Origin: Thelonectria olida
Lineage: Eukaryota; Ascomycota; Sordariomycetes; Hypocreales; Nectriaceae
Length of the DNA: 50,324 nucleotides
Direction: 5' to 3'
Assembly (NCBI GenBank): GCA_020736575.1
Contig: JAGPYM010000103.1
Span: forward strand, 1-50,324
Shown: one piece after another, positions 10,492 through 20,554 of the stretch
Position numbering within the stretch: the first letter of the stretch is position 1
Layout of the letters: each line of letters starts with the position of its first letter
The notes under the pieces: model-generated
Databases searched by the model: none
Told to the model about the DNA's origin: nothing
What the model saw: the letters and a program-made list of their open reading frames with translations, nothing else
Position numbers and translations under genes: made by a program

Positions 10492-11745
10492 TCACTCGAA
10501 TCTGGTTGGTATAATCCTGGCGCGCGCCATCCTGTCAAACACCCCTCCCCAAGACTGCGCTGTATCCCTCTCTTCCGTGAACCCAACCTCATCGTACATC
10601 TTGCTCATATCATATTGGCGATCAGTATCGAACATCGTCAGCAGCCAATACTCGAACCCGGGGTAGATACGCGGGCTGTTGGCGTGCCCACTCTGTAGGC
10701 CGTACTTCTTCTCCATGGCCTCCCAGACAGGCATGTGCTCGCGGATGTACTGTCGCACCTCAACGGGATTGTCCTCATCAAGCTTCACCCCCCTGAGCCC
10801 GAAGTATGCGCACAGCACCGGCCACTTGTCCCGCCAGCACGACGGTCGCCGCTCGTCGGCGACGTTAAACGCCTCACCCTTGTGGGATTTCCAGAGGCCC
10901 GTCAGCGCCACGTGCAGCGTCTGCCGCGCGACCATGTCGGCGCTCGAGTCATTACTGAGCGTCTCCCAGCTCGCCTGCGTGCCTGGGAACGGGCACTGGG
11001 CTCCCTCGCCGTCGAGCTCCCGCCGCAGGCTAAGGTAGATACCCAGCACGGTCGCCAGCGAGAAGAAGTTCTGGTTCGGCACGAAGCCAATGATGATGTC
11101 AGGCCGCGTTTCAGCCCATCCCCACTTACGGATTGCAGAGTATTCCGCCAGCCAGTCGAGCTTCTGGTTATAGAAGATGCCCGCGTCGTACGGGGCCGGC
11201 AGGCGCGGGAGTGACTCGGACAGCGGAGGCTTCATAATGGCTGGCCGGTCGTGAAGCAGATGGCACCCGTACGCTTTGGAGCCTGTTTGAAGAACCACAA
11301 ACTCCAGGGCCGGCGAGAGGCGGTCCATTGCGGTGGTGGCACGCTGGAACATGGACACGTTTTCTTTCACCTCGGTTTCGATGTCCTTCTGGGCCTTGAA
11401 TGCTACATTGTCGGTCAGTCTCAGAAGTTTTATTTGACGCAGATATCCGGACTATTACAGACCAAGGTAGATTAGGTGAGTGACTTTGCTTATATCGGGT
11501 AGCTTCTCCCTCAGTAATCGCTCCAGAATCTCCTGGCTGCCCTCCAGTAAGTCGATGCCCGAGACGATTGTCAGTCTCCCGTCGTCTGGCCATTGTGACT
11601 GCTCCAGAGTCAGAGGTCGATTCGTAAGGGCGAATACCCCGGACCAGACACCTTTCTTGGGGTAGTCGTTCAGGATTTCATTCACAAAAGACCAGCCAGA
11701 CACTCCACTGGCACCGAAAACGATAGCATACTTATCTTCGGCCAT
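10492..11745 (-). CDS. PRISE/SirQ-like NAD(P)H-dependent reductase (atypical SDR)
   Basis: Two exons, 11463-11745 and 10492-11402, encode 397 residues. The intron has a plain GTCTGT donor, a CTGAC branch site and a TAG acceptor. The Rossmann nucleotide-binding motif is GASGVSGW (residues 11-18). TGSKAYG follows the intron, and FYNQKLDWL supplies a Y-x-x-x-K pair; VPNQNFFSLATVLGIYLSL and ADERRPSCWRDKWP are further blocks typical of the family. Length and motifs fit the group containing plant progesterone 5-beta-reductase and iridoid synthase and fungal SirQ-type proteins, which reduce enone C=C bonds. The fungal members often sit in secondary-metabolite clusters, but no synthase gene is visible here, so the substrate is unknown. 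Confidence 0.82.
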
Positions 11746-13345
11746 GGTTACTCTGTGTTGGGCTGTCCGTGGTGAGTAATTTCACCAGTCCTGGACCTGC
11801 ACATGCCTATTCTTTATATTATTACCCAGACCCGGCCTCCCAAAGCTCATGTCTGCTTCTAGTCGTAGATGTGGATTTTCAGGGGTAATGATGCTGGTGT
11901 CAGCGGAAGCCTATGCTTTATTTTATGAAACGTTACATGAACAATCCACCCCTGCAAACCTCGCCAATGGTTTAATTCATCATGAAGAATACATCATGGC
12001 ACATTATGGCAGATGCTCGAAACCGTTCCCTATGCCAACATGCCTGGAGTAAGCTCGGAGGTGCGGCAACTTGTCTGTGTCGTATGACTTTAAGCTTCCA
12101 TCCCATTCTGAAAGGGGCAGGTTGGTAGGCAGGCATGTTTACGAAGGGCGTAAGGCAGCGCGAGATCGTCGAGCAAAGTAGAATCAAGCAGTGTAGTGCA
12201 TCCTTGATTAATAATCACTGAAATGAAAGCGAATGATTGATACTAATTATTATCAATCATTTTATTACTACCCTACACTACATAATATCATTATATTGAA
12301 AGCAAGTCAATGAAAACAGGAGCATTAGTATGTATATGTTAGAGAAAGCAAATAACAGATGTTTCTAGTATAATATAAACGAGATACGTCGCCATATGGG
12401 AGGGGAACGGGTCAGAGGGGTGAGAATGTAAACGGTTCTGCCCGATTTAACTTGAGAAATCCAGAAGGAATACTCAAGAAAATAGGAAGATATTGTTCTA
12501 TCGAACTTTTTTAGTACTACAATTTCGGATTCGTCTTTTTGCTCTGCTGACATGTACTGATCCAAGGCCAGGCTGACGATGCTATATCCTCCACTTTTTG
12601 TGGTTCGCGGTATCTTTGTTTTCCCACGCAGTATTGGGCTAAAGCATGCTCGGATCGTGCCGACTCCAATTACGGGTTTCGGAGTTTGCCTAGTGGGATT
12701 GCAACCCTGTACCTGTATCCCCACAACTCTGAGGCAATTGACACCCTCCCCGACGCAGGTCCCTTGCACCCCATGCCTTCAGGCACGGGACTAACTCAGG
12801 TCATGTGGTCCAGCAACTACCGTGAGACAGGCACCTCGGGGACGCCAAGGATGTTGAAGGTTACTAAGCCATCGGCATTCAGGCGATGTTGAAGATGCCG
12901 CAGCGGGCCGCAAGAAGACTGTGGGAAAGGGGAATGCCGCGTACGTCTGCAGCGGGCCGCAAGACGAATGCCGCATCTGTCCGCAGCGTTCCATAGTAAT
13001 TTTACATCGATGAGGCGGCGGAATTATCTCGGGATACTGCGGTAAGCTGGCATTTGAAGATCATTGCAGGTAGATTTATTTCTTTTGGCTTGTGATACTG
13101 TAGGACGGGGAGGGGAGAATGTGATACGCGACTGTGCATTTGAGTTTGTGCTCTCTGTAAGCAAAGCAATGTCAGTGACTTTGTCAGGAAGGGCGTGCTT
13201 ACGCGTTCCCCTGCTGCTTGGGTATATAGAGTGGCTGTCTAACCCACACATCTCCCCATACAATATCTTCTATCTATCGCATTCTCCAACCAGCAACCCT
13301 AGCCAGACACTTCTTCCCACCACTGAGAATTTCACAGCATACATC
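11746..13345. other. long divergent intergenic region
   Basis: 1.6 kb between the starts of the reductase and the DUF1348 gene. It holds an 11-bp inverted repeat (12232-12261) and a GC-rich patch near 12893-12985 in which GCAGCGGGCCGCAAGA occurs twice. No convincing gene was found; the small frames lack codon or domain support. Confidence 0.45.
12232..12261. repeat. 11-bp perfect inverted repeat with 8-nt loop
   Basis: AATGATTGATA (12232-12242) pairs exactly with TATCAATCATT (12251-12261). It lies in an AT-rich stretch between two divergent genes. It may be a cruciform, a remnant of a small inverted-repeat element, or chance. Confidence 0.5.
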
Positions 13346-13991
13346 ATGGCAAGCCACGAAGGGAAACCGCCATGCCCGCCTTTCAACGAAGACTCAGCCC
13401 AGGAAAAGGTGAAAGCCGCGCAAAATGCATGGAACTCTAGGTACTTTATCAAGCCTCTCACATAGAGAGCTGCCCAGTAATGATTAACGAATTGGTTGCT
13501 AGGGACCCCGACCTTGTCAAAATGGCATATACCGAGGATTCCATCTGGCGCAACCGTGACCAGTTTCTCCAAGGCAGAGATGCTATCAAGGAGTTCCTCA
13601 CGGCGAAGTGGGGAAAAGAGGACGGGTATCGTCTTCGAAAGGAACTGTTCGCATTTACAAGTCATAAGGTAACCACCCCAACTTGATCTATGTTCATAAT
13701 CTCTGGTCTCCCTCGCCATCCTTTTACCAGAATGTCCTCAAAGACTTTTCCCTCGTACAAGACTGCTAACACGTTCCCGAATAGATCGCAGTGCAATTCT
13801 GGTATGAATGGCATGACGAGTCGGGGCAGTGGTGGCGCACCTATGGGCTCGAAGACTGGACCTTTGCGGACAACGGTCTGATGAGGAAGCGTCAGATGAG
13901 TGGCAACGACGTCAAGATTAGTGAAGAGGAGAGATGGTTTAAGGATGGTATTGATGTGAACGAGGTGGACATTTCGGAGAGGCACTGGTAA
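13346..13991 (+). CDS. NTF2-fold protein of the DUF1348 family
   Basis: Three exons, 13346-13440, 13503-13668 and 13785-13991, give 155 residues, the normal size for this family. The characteristic blocks are present: PPFNEDSAQEKVKAAQNAWN, then YTEDSIWRNRDQFLQGRDAI, then YRLRKELFAF, FWYEWHDESGQWWR and MRKRQMSGNDVKI. Introns carry standard GTACTT and GTAACC donors, and the second has a GCTAAC branch site. Members adopt a cone-shaped NTF2/SnoaL-like fold and are thought to bind or convert small molecules, but no reaction is established. The protein has no signal peptide and is probably cytosolic. The gene is transcribed away from the reductase at 10492-11745. Confidence 0.88.
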
Positions 13992-14717
13992 CTATGGATA
14001 TTAGGTTTATTTGAAATATCGAACGGTATCCGCGACATAGATAAGCATTCACCTAGATATCAAAGATGAGGCCCTTATTTCTAGATTCACATTGCGATAT
14101 TGTGTTGGTCGCTTGGGTTGATTACATCTGTGAGGCGGAGAAGACTGCTTCGAAGAGAACTCGATGGTGCTTGAGGTGGCAGTGGTTAGTAAGTCATTTT
14201 GAAAGTTCGGTGAATCAGCAAACGATAGGAACAATACTCTAAGCCTACATTAGCTATTGCGGTTTTGTGCTCTAGGTAAATGGATATTTCCGAGAAACCT
14301 GCCCTCTTCACCAAGAGGACCACAGAGGATCGAGGGCGGATATTGCTCGCCATCGCAACGCGTTTGGTAATCCTGTCCATTGTACGGGCTTTTAGGAGAA
14401 AATAGCTCCATGCCTGCAGTTGTGTCCCTAGGATTGGCCAATTGATCTCCAGCTCTTAAAAACCCTTGGCTATATGGGGCTCGGATCGATCGTTCACGGA
14501 ATGACATGCGTTGTGGAATCGTCCTTGAAACTACAGAAATTAGGCCGACTAAACAATAAGGATTAATAGCAAGGACGATCCGCAAGCTCCAGTGTTGTTC
14601 TGCTCTTGATCCCTACATTAATCGACTCGAATTGACTATATAAGTTCCAGGTCGCATTTACTTAACTCAACGTCCCGGGCGAAACGCAGGTAAAATGCCA
14701 GTAAAGAATTGCACAAG
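13992..14717. other. intergenic region between convergent genes
   Basis: About 725 bp with no recognised gene, RNA or repeat. Confidence 0.5.
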
Positions 14718-16195
14718 CTACGCACCCTCCGCCTTCACGAAAACAAGTCCGTTGATCCCCCTTGCATCATCCCATTCTCGCCTCCTTTGCTCTTCGCTCT
14801 CACGCCACCTTGCGTACTCCTCCGCACGAGGATCGGGCGCCTCTACTCCCCGTTGCTTCTCGACCATCCGATCCCACACTTCACGCGCCATCATCTCGTC
14901 CCAAAACTCGTCGCTGCTGTAGGGCTCTGTCGGGCTGTCTGCGAGCCCCTCGTCCTGCGACGGCTGATGTCGGCTCGGGGACGGATGAAGGAATTGGAAA
15001 TCCGGTTCTCGCTTCCGCTTCAGCCTCTTCGACGATTTGAAGTGCGCCACGAGGTTGTCGAACCTGGGCGGGGCGTATCGGAAGAGAGTAGGGTTAAGGC
15101 GGCCGCAGAAGATGCGTTGTTCATAGCTTGATACTAGATGGTCCCAGGGTTGTCAGCGTGAAGAGCCAAAAGACGCTCCGGAATTTATGTGCTTCTTACA
15201 TGTTTTCGAATTTCCAGGGTATAGACAAGCATTCATTGCGAAATTGACGCGTTGCCCGTGGAACCTCAACTCCGCTTCCACTACCAGCAGACGAATACCT
15301 GCCGCCTGCTGCGAGAAATTATGCGTTGTCCAGCTCCCCATTATGTACCCAAGGACATTGGACGACGCTATGTTCGAGAGCTTGGCCTTCGCGAGAACAT
15401 CGCTGGGAATGGGGTGGAGGATATACGTCTTCCAATCCCGCCAAGCAGTGGACACAAGTCCATAGGAGTGCTCACTCCCAGTCGTATCGAGGACAACTGC
15501 GCCCGAGGGAATCCCATTCAAGAAGCCTTGGGTGGACGAAAGTTTGAGGTCCTCTGCTTTGCTGTTATCAGAGGTCTATAGCGCAAGTCAGCATTAGGAA
15601 AGCTACCCATCGCCTCCGATGCAAAATTAGACGTACCTTTTCTGACGAAACCAGATCCCAGACCGGAAGAACAGGTTTTGGCTGACTATGCAAAATCGTT
15701 TCCTGCATATCAAGGACCCCGTCGGAGGATCGCTGGTCACCCAAGAGACTGCCCTTGAGCATGTCCAAGTATTTGCTGTATGTCATTCCACGTCTGTAAG
15801 ATCTTGACTTCTGGAAATGGTCGTAAGGAATCACTGGCACTGCCAATTTGATCGCTGGGCTTGCTCCATTGTCGTCCTCTGTCCCGTCACTGATGGCGCA
15901 CTGCATCCTCAATATCTCACCGTCCTGGTCGCGTTGCATGTTTCCCTTGTACGCGTAAGATTGCTTTACCGGGTAGTATGGTCTTCCGTGCTGGCAGGTA
16001 GACGGCTGGTTCCCGTCTGTGCCACCCATCTGCGGGAACTTCAAAGCTATCCAGCTTGGAGTCCCGAAGTCCCCAACATTCAAGAACCGGTATACGTAAG
16101 TATAGGCTTCTCTGGTGTCCTAGGTTCCAAAGTCAGACATCGGGCGGCGGTGCTCCAGTCATTTGATATTCGGAACTTACTCGACCGTCTGCCAT
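14718..16195 (-). CDS. uncharacterised protein (downstream half of a two-part locus)
   Basis: Exons 16181-16195, 15637-16119, 15200-15575 and 14718-15133 join in frame to 429 residues starting MADGRDTREAYTYVYRFLNV. All three introns have GTAAGT, GTACGT or GTAAGA donors and TAG acceptors, and the phases fit, so the gene structure is well supported although I do not recognise the family. Visible features are STAWRDWKTYILHPI in the middle, a second block GSWTTHNFSQQAAGIRLLVV, a basic cluster SSKRLKRKREP that could be a nuclear signal, and an acidic, Trp- and Arg-rich C-terminus that is probably helical. The start is uncertain: sequence just upstream (WIFEEELVEAT) also reads like protein and would join it to the 16203-17747 frame if one T were removed. 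No enzyme motif, membrane segment or signal peptide is seen. Confidence 0.6.
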
Positions 16196-16202
16196 GGTAG
16201 CT

Positions 16203-17747
16203 TCAACTAACTCTTCCTCGAAGATCCAAAAAAACATGTGACTCGCCATACATATCGTCCTTGCAAACCTCTTCATGAGGAATTGAGTCTTCGCTGAAAG
16301 AATGGCGGCGCCTTTGACACATGGGGTGATGCGACTGCAAATCCAGCCCCAAGAGAATTGTCCAGTCGTTCGTCATTTCAAGTTTCTGCAAGAGATGCCA
16401 TATCTCCGAACGCTTTACTTGCTGCGTAACTTCGTGAAGCGCTTGTGAATCGCTCCGTCCCCTCCAGTCATGCAGACACTCGCCCGATATCTCCATCTGA
16501 AGTCCTGCTTTTGGCGTTACTGTGACCTTGATTGGGGCTTTGGGGGAAAGATCTCCTGGGTAAGCTAGAGACGTTTCGATCTCCCTAATTGACATTGTGT
16601 ACAGCCGGCTGTCTGCCCAGTAGTAATGTCTCCCCGGGGCTCCATCCTGTGCCAATAATGCCTGGACAGACCGGGTTGGAGCACGCCACTTCGAAAACTG
16701 CGCCCTACCAGTCGACGAATCTGTGGGAATGACTCTACCGGGCACTGCCATAAATTCCTGGACGAGAACGTGAACCTGGTCGTACTTTCCATTAGCGAGA
16801 CAAAAATCCACCAGGTCGTAAATGAAGCCGTGTTCTTCATGAGTAGCTAGAGGGATGGAAGCTTTCCTCATCAGTTGAACGAATTCTCCGAGGAGCTCTG
16901 TGATGAAGGACATGGAAGTATCATGCCTCTCATTATAGAGAGCTGCACGATCACGATATAGCTGCATCAAGTCATCCACCACTTTGCTATCGTCAAGTTG
17001 GTGTGACGAACCGACGTAGATAAAGCTGTAGAATGATCGTAACGTCTCCCCATCGGGAGCAGAGCGGCCTTCGTTTCTGCTCTCCAAGAATGAACGAATT
17101 ACAGCCTCTCTCTGCGCCCAAGTAGTGTTCCATCTGGGGTCCGAGTCAATGCCTGGTTTTCCCATGCTATCGCTGGGGCTCCGGAGAAAGGCAACAGCCA
17201 AGGAGTTGCGCAGCGAGACAGTAACATGGCTGTCAAAATCGGGGATGGCCTCTATTTGAGAGAGCAGTCTCGTCCCGAACTTCATGGCTTCGGTGAGCAT
17301 CAGGTTGTTCTTGACGCTGAGCCAATATAGCGTGACGGTGGCAAATGCCTCCAGCAGTGCATGGCGGTCCGTTGGAAGGTCCCGAGCCATTCCTTGAACG
17401 ATCAGAAAAGCTGGGTTTATGCAGTAGTTTCCACATGTCTCCCACAGATCCGGATACTTCACAGACCCGTATATCCTGGACAGAACCCAGATGACGGGGT
17501 GATGGTCGCAGCCGCCGTGGGCATGCTTGAGGCTGGGATCTGTGCGTTCGTTTTCTCTCCGCCACATGCGGCCGCATTCAATAATGGCTGCTTCGATTTG
17601 ACCCTGCCCGGTGAGCGTGAGTATGAGGGTCAGATTATCCCTCTCTGTTGCCTGGTCAGCCTCGCTGAGGCTGGTGTTGAACCTGAGATATTTGTCCCAG
17701 AAGGAGTCGATTGTGGGCTGCCAAGCAGCGATAAGCTGCGAAGCCAT
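16203..17747 (-). CDS. uncharacterised protein (upstream half of a two-part locus), possibly frameshifted at its end
   Basis: A single open frame of 514 residues from ATG 17747 (MASQLIAAWQPTIDSFWDKY). It is helix-rich with Trp and Leu spacing like a helical-repeat or TPR-like fold, but no named domain is recognised. The last residues (HVFLDLRGRVS) arise after a run of seven T on the coding strand (16227-16233). With six T the frame would continue as HVFWIFEEELVEATMADGR and splice into the next gene in frame. This suggests that 14718-17747 is one gene of roughly 950 residues with a one-base insertion, a sequencing error, or two overlapping genes. The original TGA at 16203-16205 is accepted here. 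Function is unknown. Confidence 0.6.
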   Translation of the reverse strand: MASQLIAAWQPTIDSFWDKYLRFNTSLSEADQATERDNLTLILTLTGQGQIEAAIIECGRMWRRENERTDPSLKHAHGGCDHHPVIWVLSRIYGSVKYPDLWETCGNYCINPAFLIVQGMARDLPTDRHALLEAFATVTLYWLSVKNNLMLTEAMKFGTRLLSQIEAIPDFDSHVTVSLRNSLAVAFLRSPSDSMGKPGIDSDPRWNTTWAQREAVIRSFLESRNEGRSAPDGETLRSFYSFIYVGSSHQLDDSKVVDDLMQLYRDRAALYNERHDTSMSFITELLGEFVQLMRKASIPLATHEEHGFIYDLVDFCLANGKYDQVHVLVQEFMAVPGRVIPTDSSTGRAQFSKWRAPTRSVQALLAQDGAPGRHYYWADSRLYTMSIREIETSLAYPGDLSPKAPIKVTVTPKAGLQMEISGECLHDWRGRSDSQALHEVTQQVKRSEIWHLLQKLEMTNDWTILLGLDLQSHHPMCQRRRHSFSEDSIPHEEVCKDDMYGESHVFLDLRGRVS

Positions 17748-18181
17748 GATCGATAGCCGAGATGGTGCTATTCGTCGTGCCGTCACTCGGTCGAGCAGAG
17801 GGACCAGCTGTTAGACGTTGCTGTGTTGAGTCTCGTCTGAATAATACAGCCTTGAGTGGGACCTAGAGGAATGAACAACCGGCGCTCACACTCACAGCAA
17901 CGACAACGCAGCGAGCGAAGAGCAGGATATTCCTTGCGGGCAGGCAAGAAAGGGTATGTCGACGGAACAAAGCGTCAAGTTAAAGACAACTCCTAGAGGG
18001 CAAAACGACGCCCAACGTCATGGGCGCAAACGCTGAATGGACGTGTCTCAGGCGCTAAGAGTCCTGTGGTGGCTGAGACGCATGGTGTGCTCGTATTCGA
18101 TCGGCCTGGAACCTACATGTACTTCCTCAGTAACGTCCGGCGGAAGAGATCTCAACACCGCCCCCCCTTTTAGGTCTAGAA
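17748..18181. other. intergenic region
   Basis: About 430 bp upstream of the uncharacterised locus, which it presumably serves as promoter. Nothing else recognised. Confidence 0.4.
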
Positions 18182-18409
18182 GTGCGCCGCAGTTCCAGTT
18201 CCAGCACCTTTAGGTCCCAATGGATATTCGCTAGTTCGATTCTCCCTCTCAACAAGTGGCTCGAGCAAGGCAACGGCCAATCGTGGATTTTAGGGAGAGT
18301 GTGCGCGGGAAAGTCCACTCTGATGAGATTCATACGCGGGGAACACAAGCACTGCCCATCGCCAAGAAGCATCTATGCTATTATCTTCACTGGCTTGGTG
18401 GCTGTGTAG
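18182..18409 (+). pseudogene. isolated NACHT P-loop remnant of an NLR-like gene
   Basis: Residues encoded at 18257-18334 read WLEQGNGQSWILGRVC followed by AGKSTLMRFI. This closely follows the start of fungal NACHT domains, where WLE-x-G-x-G-x-x-W-I-x-G precedes a P-loop and L-M-x-F-I. The Walker A pattern G-x4-G-K-S is kept (G38, G43, K44, S45 of this frame), but the usual second Gly is replaced. Upstream QWIF also fits the family. There is no continuing NACHT domain: the frame stops at 18409 and I see no Walker B region nearby. It is best read as a broken fragment; whether it came from the same ancestor as the 3700-6389 relic is unknown. Confidence 0.6.
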
Positions 18410-18717
18410 CAGATGAGTTGAGTGGAGTCTGCCACCGTAGGTTGCACGTTCTTTACAACACACACTCCGCTGGCGAATACAACTAAGCCTAATTAATCCA
18501 CGCGATTCCATGTACCAAGCAGAAGCGGATATAATCGGATTTAGTATACGTTAGGCAGGATACCTGCCGGACTTAGCGATATTTCCAAATCATGCAGAAC
18601 CTCAAATTAGTATATATAGTTGCGTGACTGCGTTAGAGGTTGAGCTGCGGTAGGGAAATCGAACCTGCGTACTCCTGCCTTCTATCCTATCTACTGGTCC
18701 CATCGACTTCTAACGAA

Positions 18718-19732
18718 ATGGCCGCGTCGAACTCGTATAACCTCCCATCCCACGCAGTGTGGTTCAGTACGTCCTCGTCAGCAGAACGCATCACTATTTG
18801 ACGCGCCACTAATTATCTGCATCAGTCACGGGCTGCTCCTCCGGCATAGGCCAGGCTCTTTCCATTCTTGTTGCACAGCATAAGACGAACCGCCTGGTAG
18901 CCACAGCACGCAACACATCGGCGCTAGCGTACCTACCAGACACTCCAAATGTGCTCAAATTGACGCTTGATGTGACCTCACAAGACTCAGTTGATGCTGC
19001 CATCACTGCTACCCTACAGCTATGGGGCCGTATCGACGTAGTTGTTAACAATGCAGGCTTCAACATCCAAGGCGATGCAGAGGCCATTCCGGATGCCGAG
19101 GCCCGACGGCTTGTTGAAACCAACTTCTGGGGGACGGTGATGGTAACAAGGCACGCTGTGCGGGTTATGCGGGAAGAGAACCCAAGGGGTGCGAATGGAA
19201 CGGGTGGTGGTGTTATTATGAACGTCACGTCAATGGGCGGGCGGATCGGCTTCCCTGGAAACTCCTTCTACCACGCGAGCAAGTTTGCCGTGGAGGGGTT
19301 CATCGAGTCCGTGTCTAAAGAAGTGCGGCCTGAGTGGAACAGTAAGCTGATCCATGCTACAACTAGCAGTGCAAGAGGACTAACAGGCCCTGCTCAGTCC
19401 ATTTCTGTCTTATCGAACCTGGCGGTGTCAAGACAAACTACGCAACCAGTATGAAAACAGTACCTCCGCTCCCAGCGTATGCGGCACCTGACACGCCGGC
19501 CCGGATGTTGGAAGCTTATGTTGCGAATCCTGAGTCGAGCAAGGCTTGGGCGGAAGCAAGTGCTGTGGCTGAGACGATGTTTGGTGTGGTGAGTGGGGGA
19601 CAAGATATCCCGCTGCGAGTGCCGCTGGGGTCGGACTCGTGGAGTGTACTGAAGGCACAGCAAGAACAGGCTGGAAAGGACCTGGAGAAGGTAAAAGAGC
19701 TTAGCCTAAGCGTAAGTAAGGCTAATATGTAA
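18718..19732 (+). CDS. classical short-chain dehydrogenase/reductase
   Basis: Exons 18718-18766, 18826-19341 and 19398-19732 encode 299 residues. The N-terminus carries VWFITGCSSGIGQA with the cofactor motif TGCSSGIG at 18-25. NNAG lies at 91-94. The catalytic set is Ser152, Tyr165 and Lys169 in FYHASKFAVEG. IEPGGVKTNY, read across the second splice junction, is the usual post-catalytic loop. Both introns interrupt an ATC codon after its first base. Motifs and length fit the 'extended tail' fungal SDRs that oxidise or reduce hydroxyl/keto groups with NAD(P)H; the substrate cannot be told. No signal peptide is present, so it is probably cytosolic. The gene stands alone, with the NLR fragment upstream. 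Confidence 0.9.
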
Positions 19733-20554
19733 CCTAAGGGAAGGAAACGTTATATAGAGAAAGTAAGTCGGCTTTGAGGCTCTTAATACCCTTACTAATA
19801 TACCTGGATAGGCAAACTCCGGCTGGTGCTCGTGAAACCACCCCTTAGAGTTTCCTGGCGAAGTGGAGGAGTCTTAAAATACCAACTGCAATAGGGACCT
19901 CAGTTAGACAGACTCTTTAACAACTGGAAGCGCTGCATTCACGGAAAAGGCCAATATGGTGTTCACACAGGCGTCACATGGATTGCTAACCGGCCGGTAT
20001 CGTATATCCTAAGTTTTCCCCACATCCATAATCAGGTCAGGAGGTAGTAAAAGCAGAAGTTCATCGCATTTAGCTACATGCCCACGTCTCATTCCTTTCC
20101 GGTTTCCTATCGATACGTCTACTGTTCGCGGGACACAAAAGCCTTGGGTTGCCTCCACCCATTCCGAGTTGCCCGTCGTCCTCGTCAGCCAGATGTTATC
20201 CAGTGCGAAGGTAGGTCGGCATCTCTCGTCAGAAAAGAGCGTACCACTTAAGCAGGTGTGGGGAAGCCTATGATCAAACCCATATGACGCTTCCAATTCC
20301 TTGATTTCTTCCTCTCCGACTTCAACGAACTCGGATGAGGATATGTCCACCAGACCTACAGCCTCAGGTCGACCTTTGAGGTTTACAGTACGAAGGCTTA
20401 GAGGCAACAATAAAGTTAATTCAAAAGTTACTGGGTATTGAAAGTGAGACATGTGGCAGCATTGCTGATGGGAGCTACTTTCATGCAGCATCAGGCATGA
20501 AAGAAAGGTATCAATCCGTCTCTTCAGTTTCAGAGTTTATATGTATCAGTTCCT
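19733..20554 (-). other. intergenic, with one weak open frame
   Basis: A minus-strand frame from ATG 20491 to stop at 20009 would give 160 residues. It has no recognised domain, signal or membrane segment, though its codon use is not absurd for a gene (for example VDISSSEFVEVGEEEIKEL). It could be a hypothetical gene or an exon of one. The rest of the stretch shows nothing. Confidence 0.35.

Noticed and set aside
10735..11214. 159-codon plus-strand frame
   Set aside because: Antisense shadow of the PRISE-type reductase.
18630..18690. tRNA-like T-loop (GGTTCGATT on the minus strand)
   Set aside because: The five-base T stem does not pair and no acceptor stem or anticodon arm can be built.
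20009..20491. 160-codon frame as a definite gene
   Set aside because: It has an ATG but no motif or neighbour support, so it is only mentioned in the intergenic entry.
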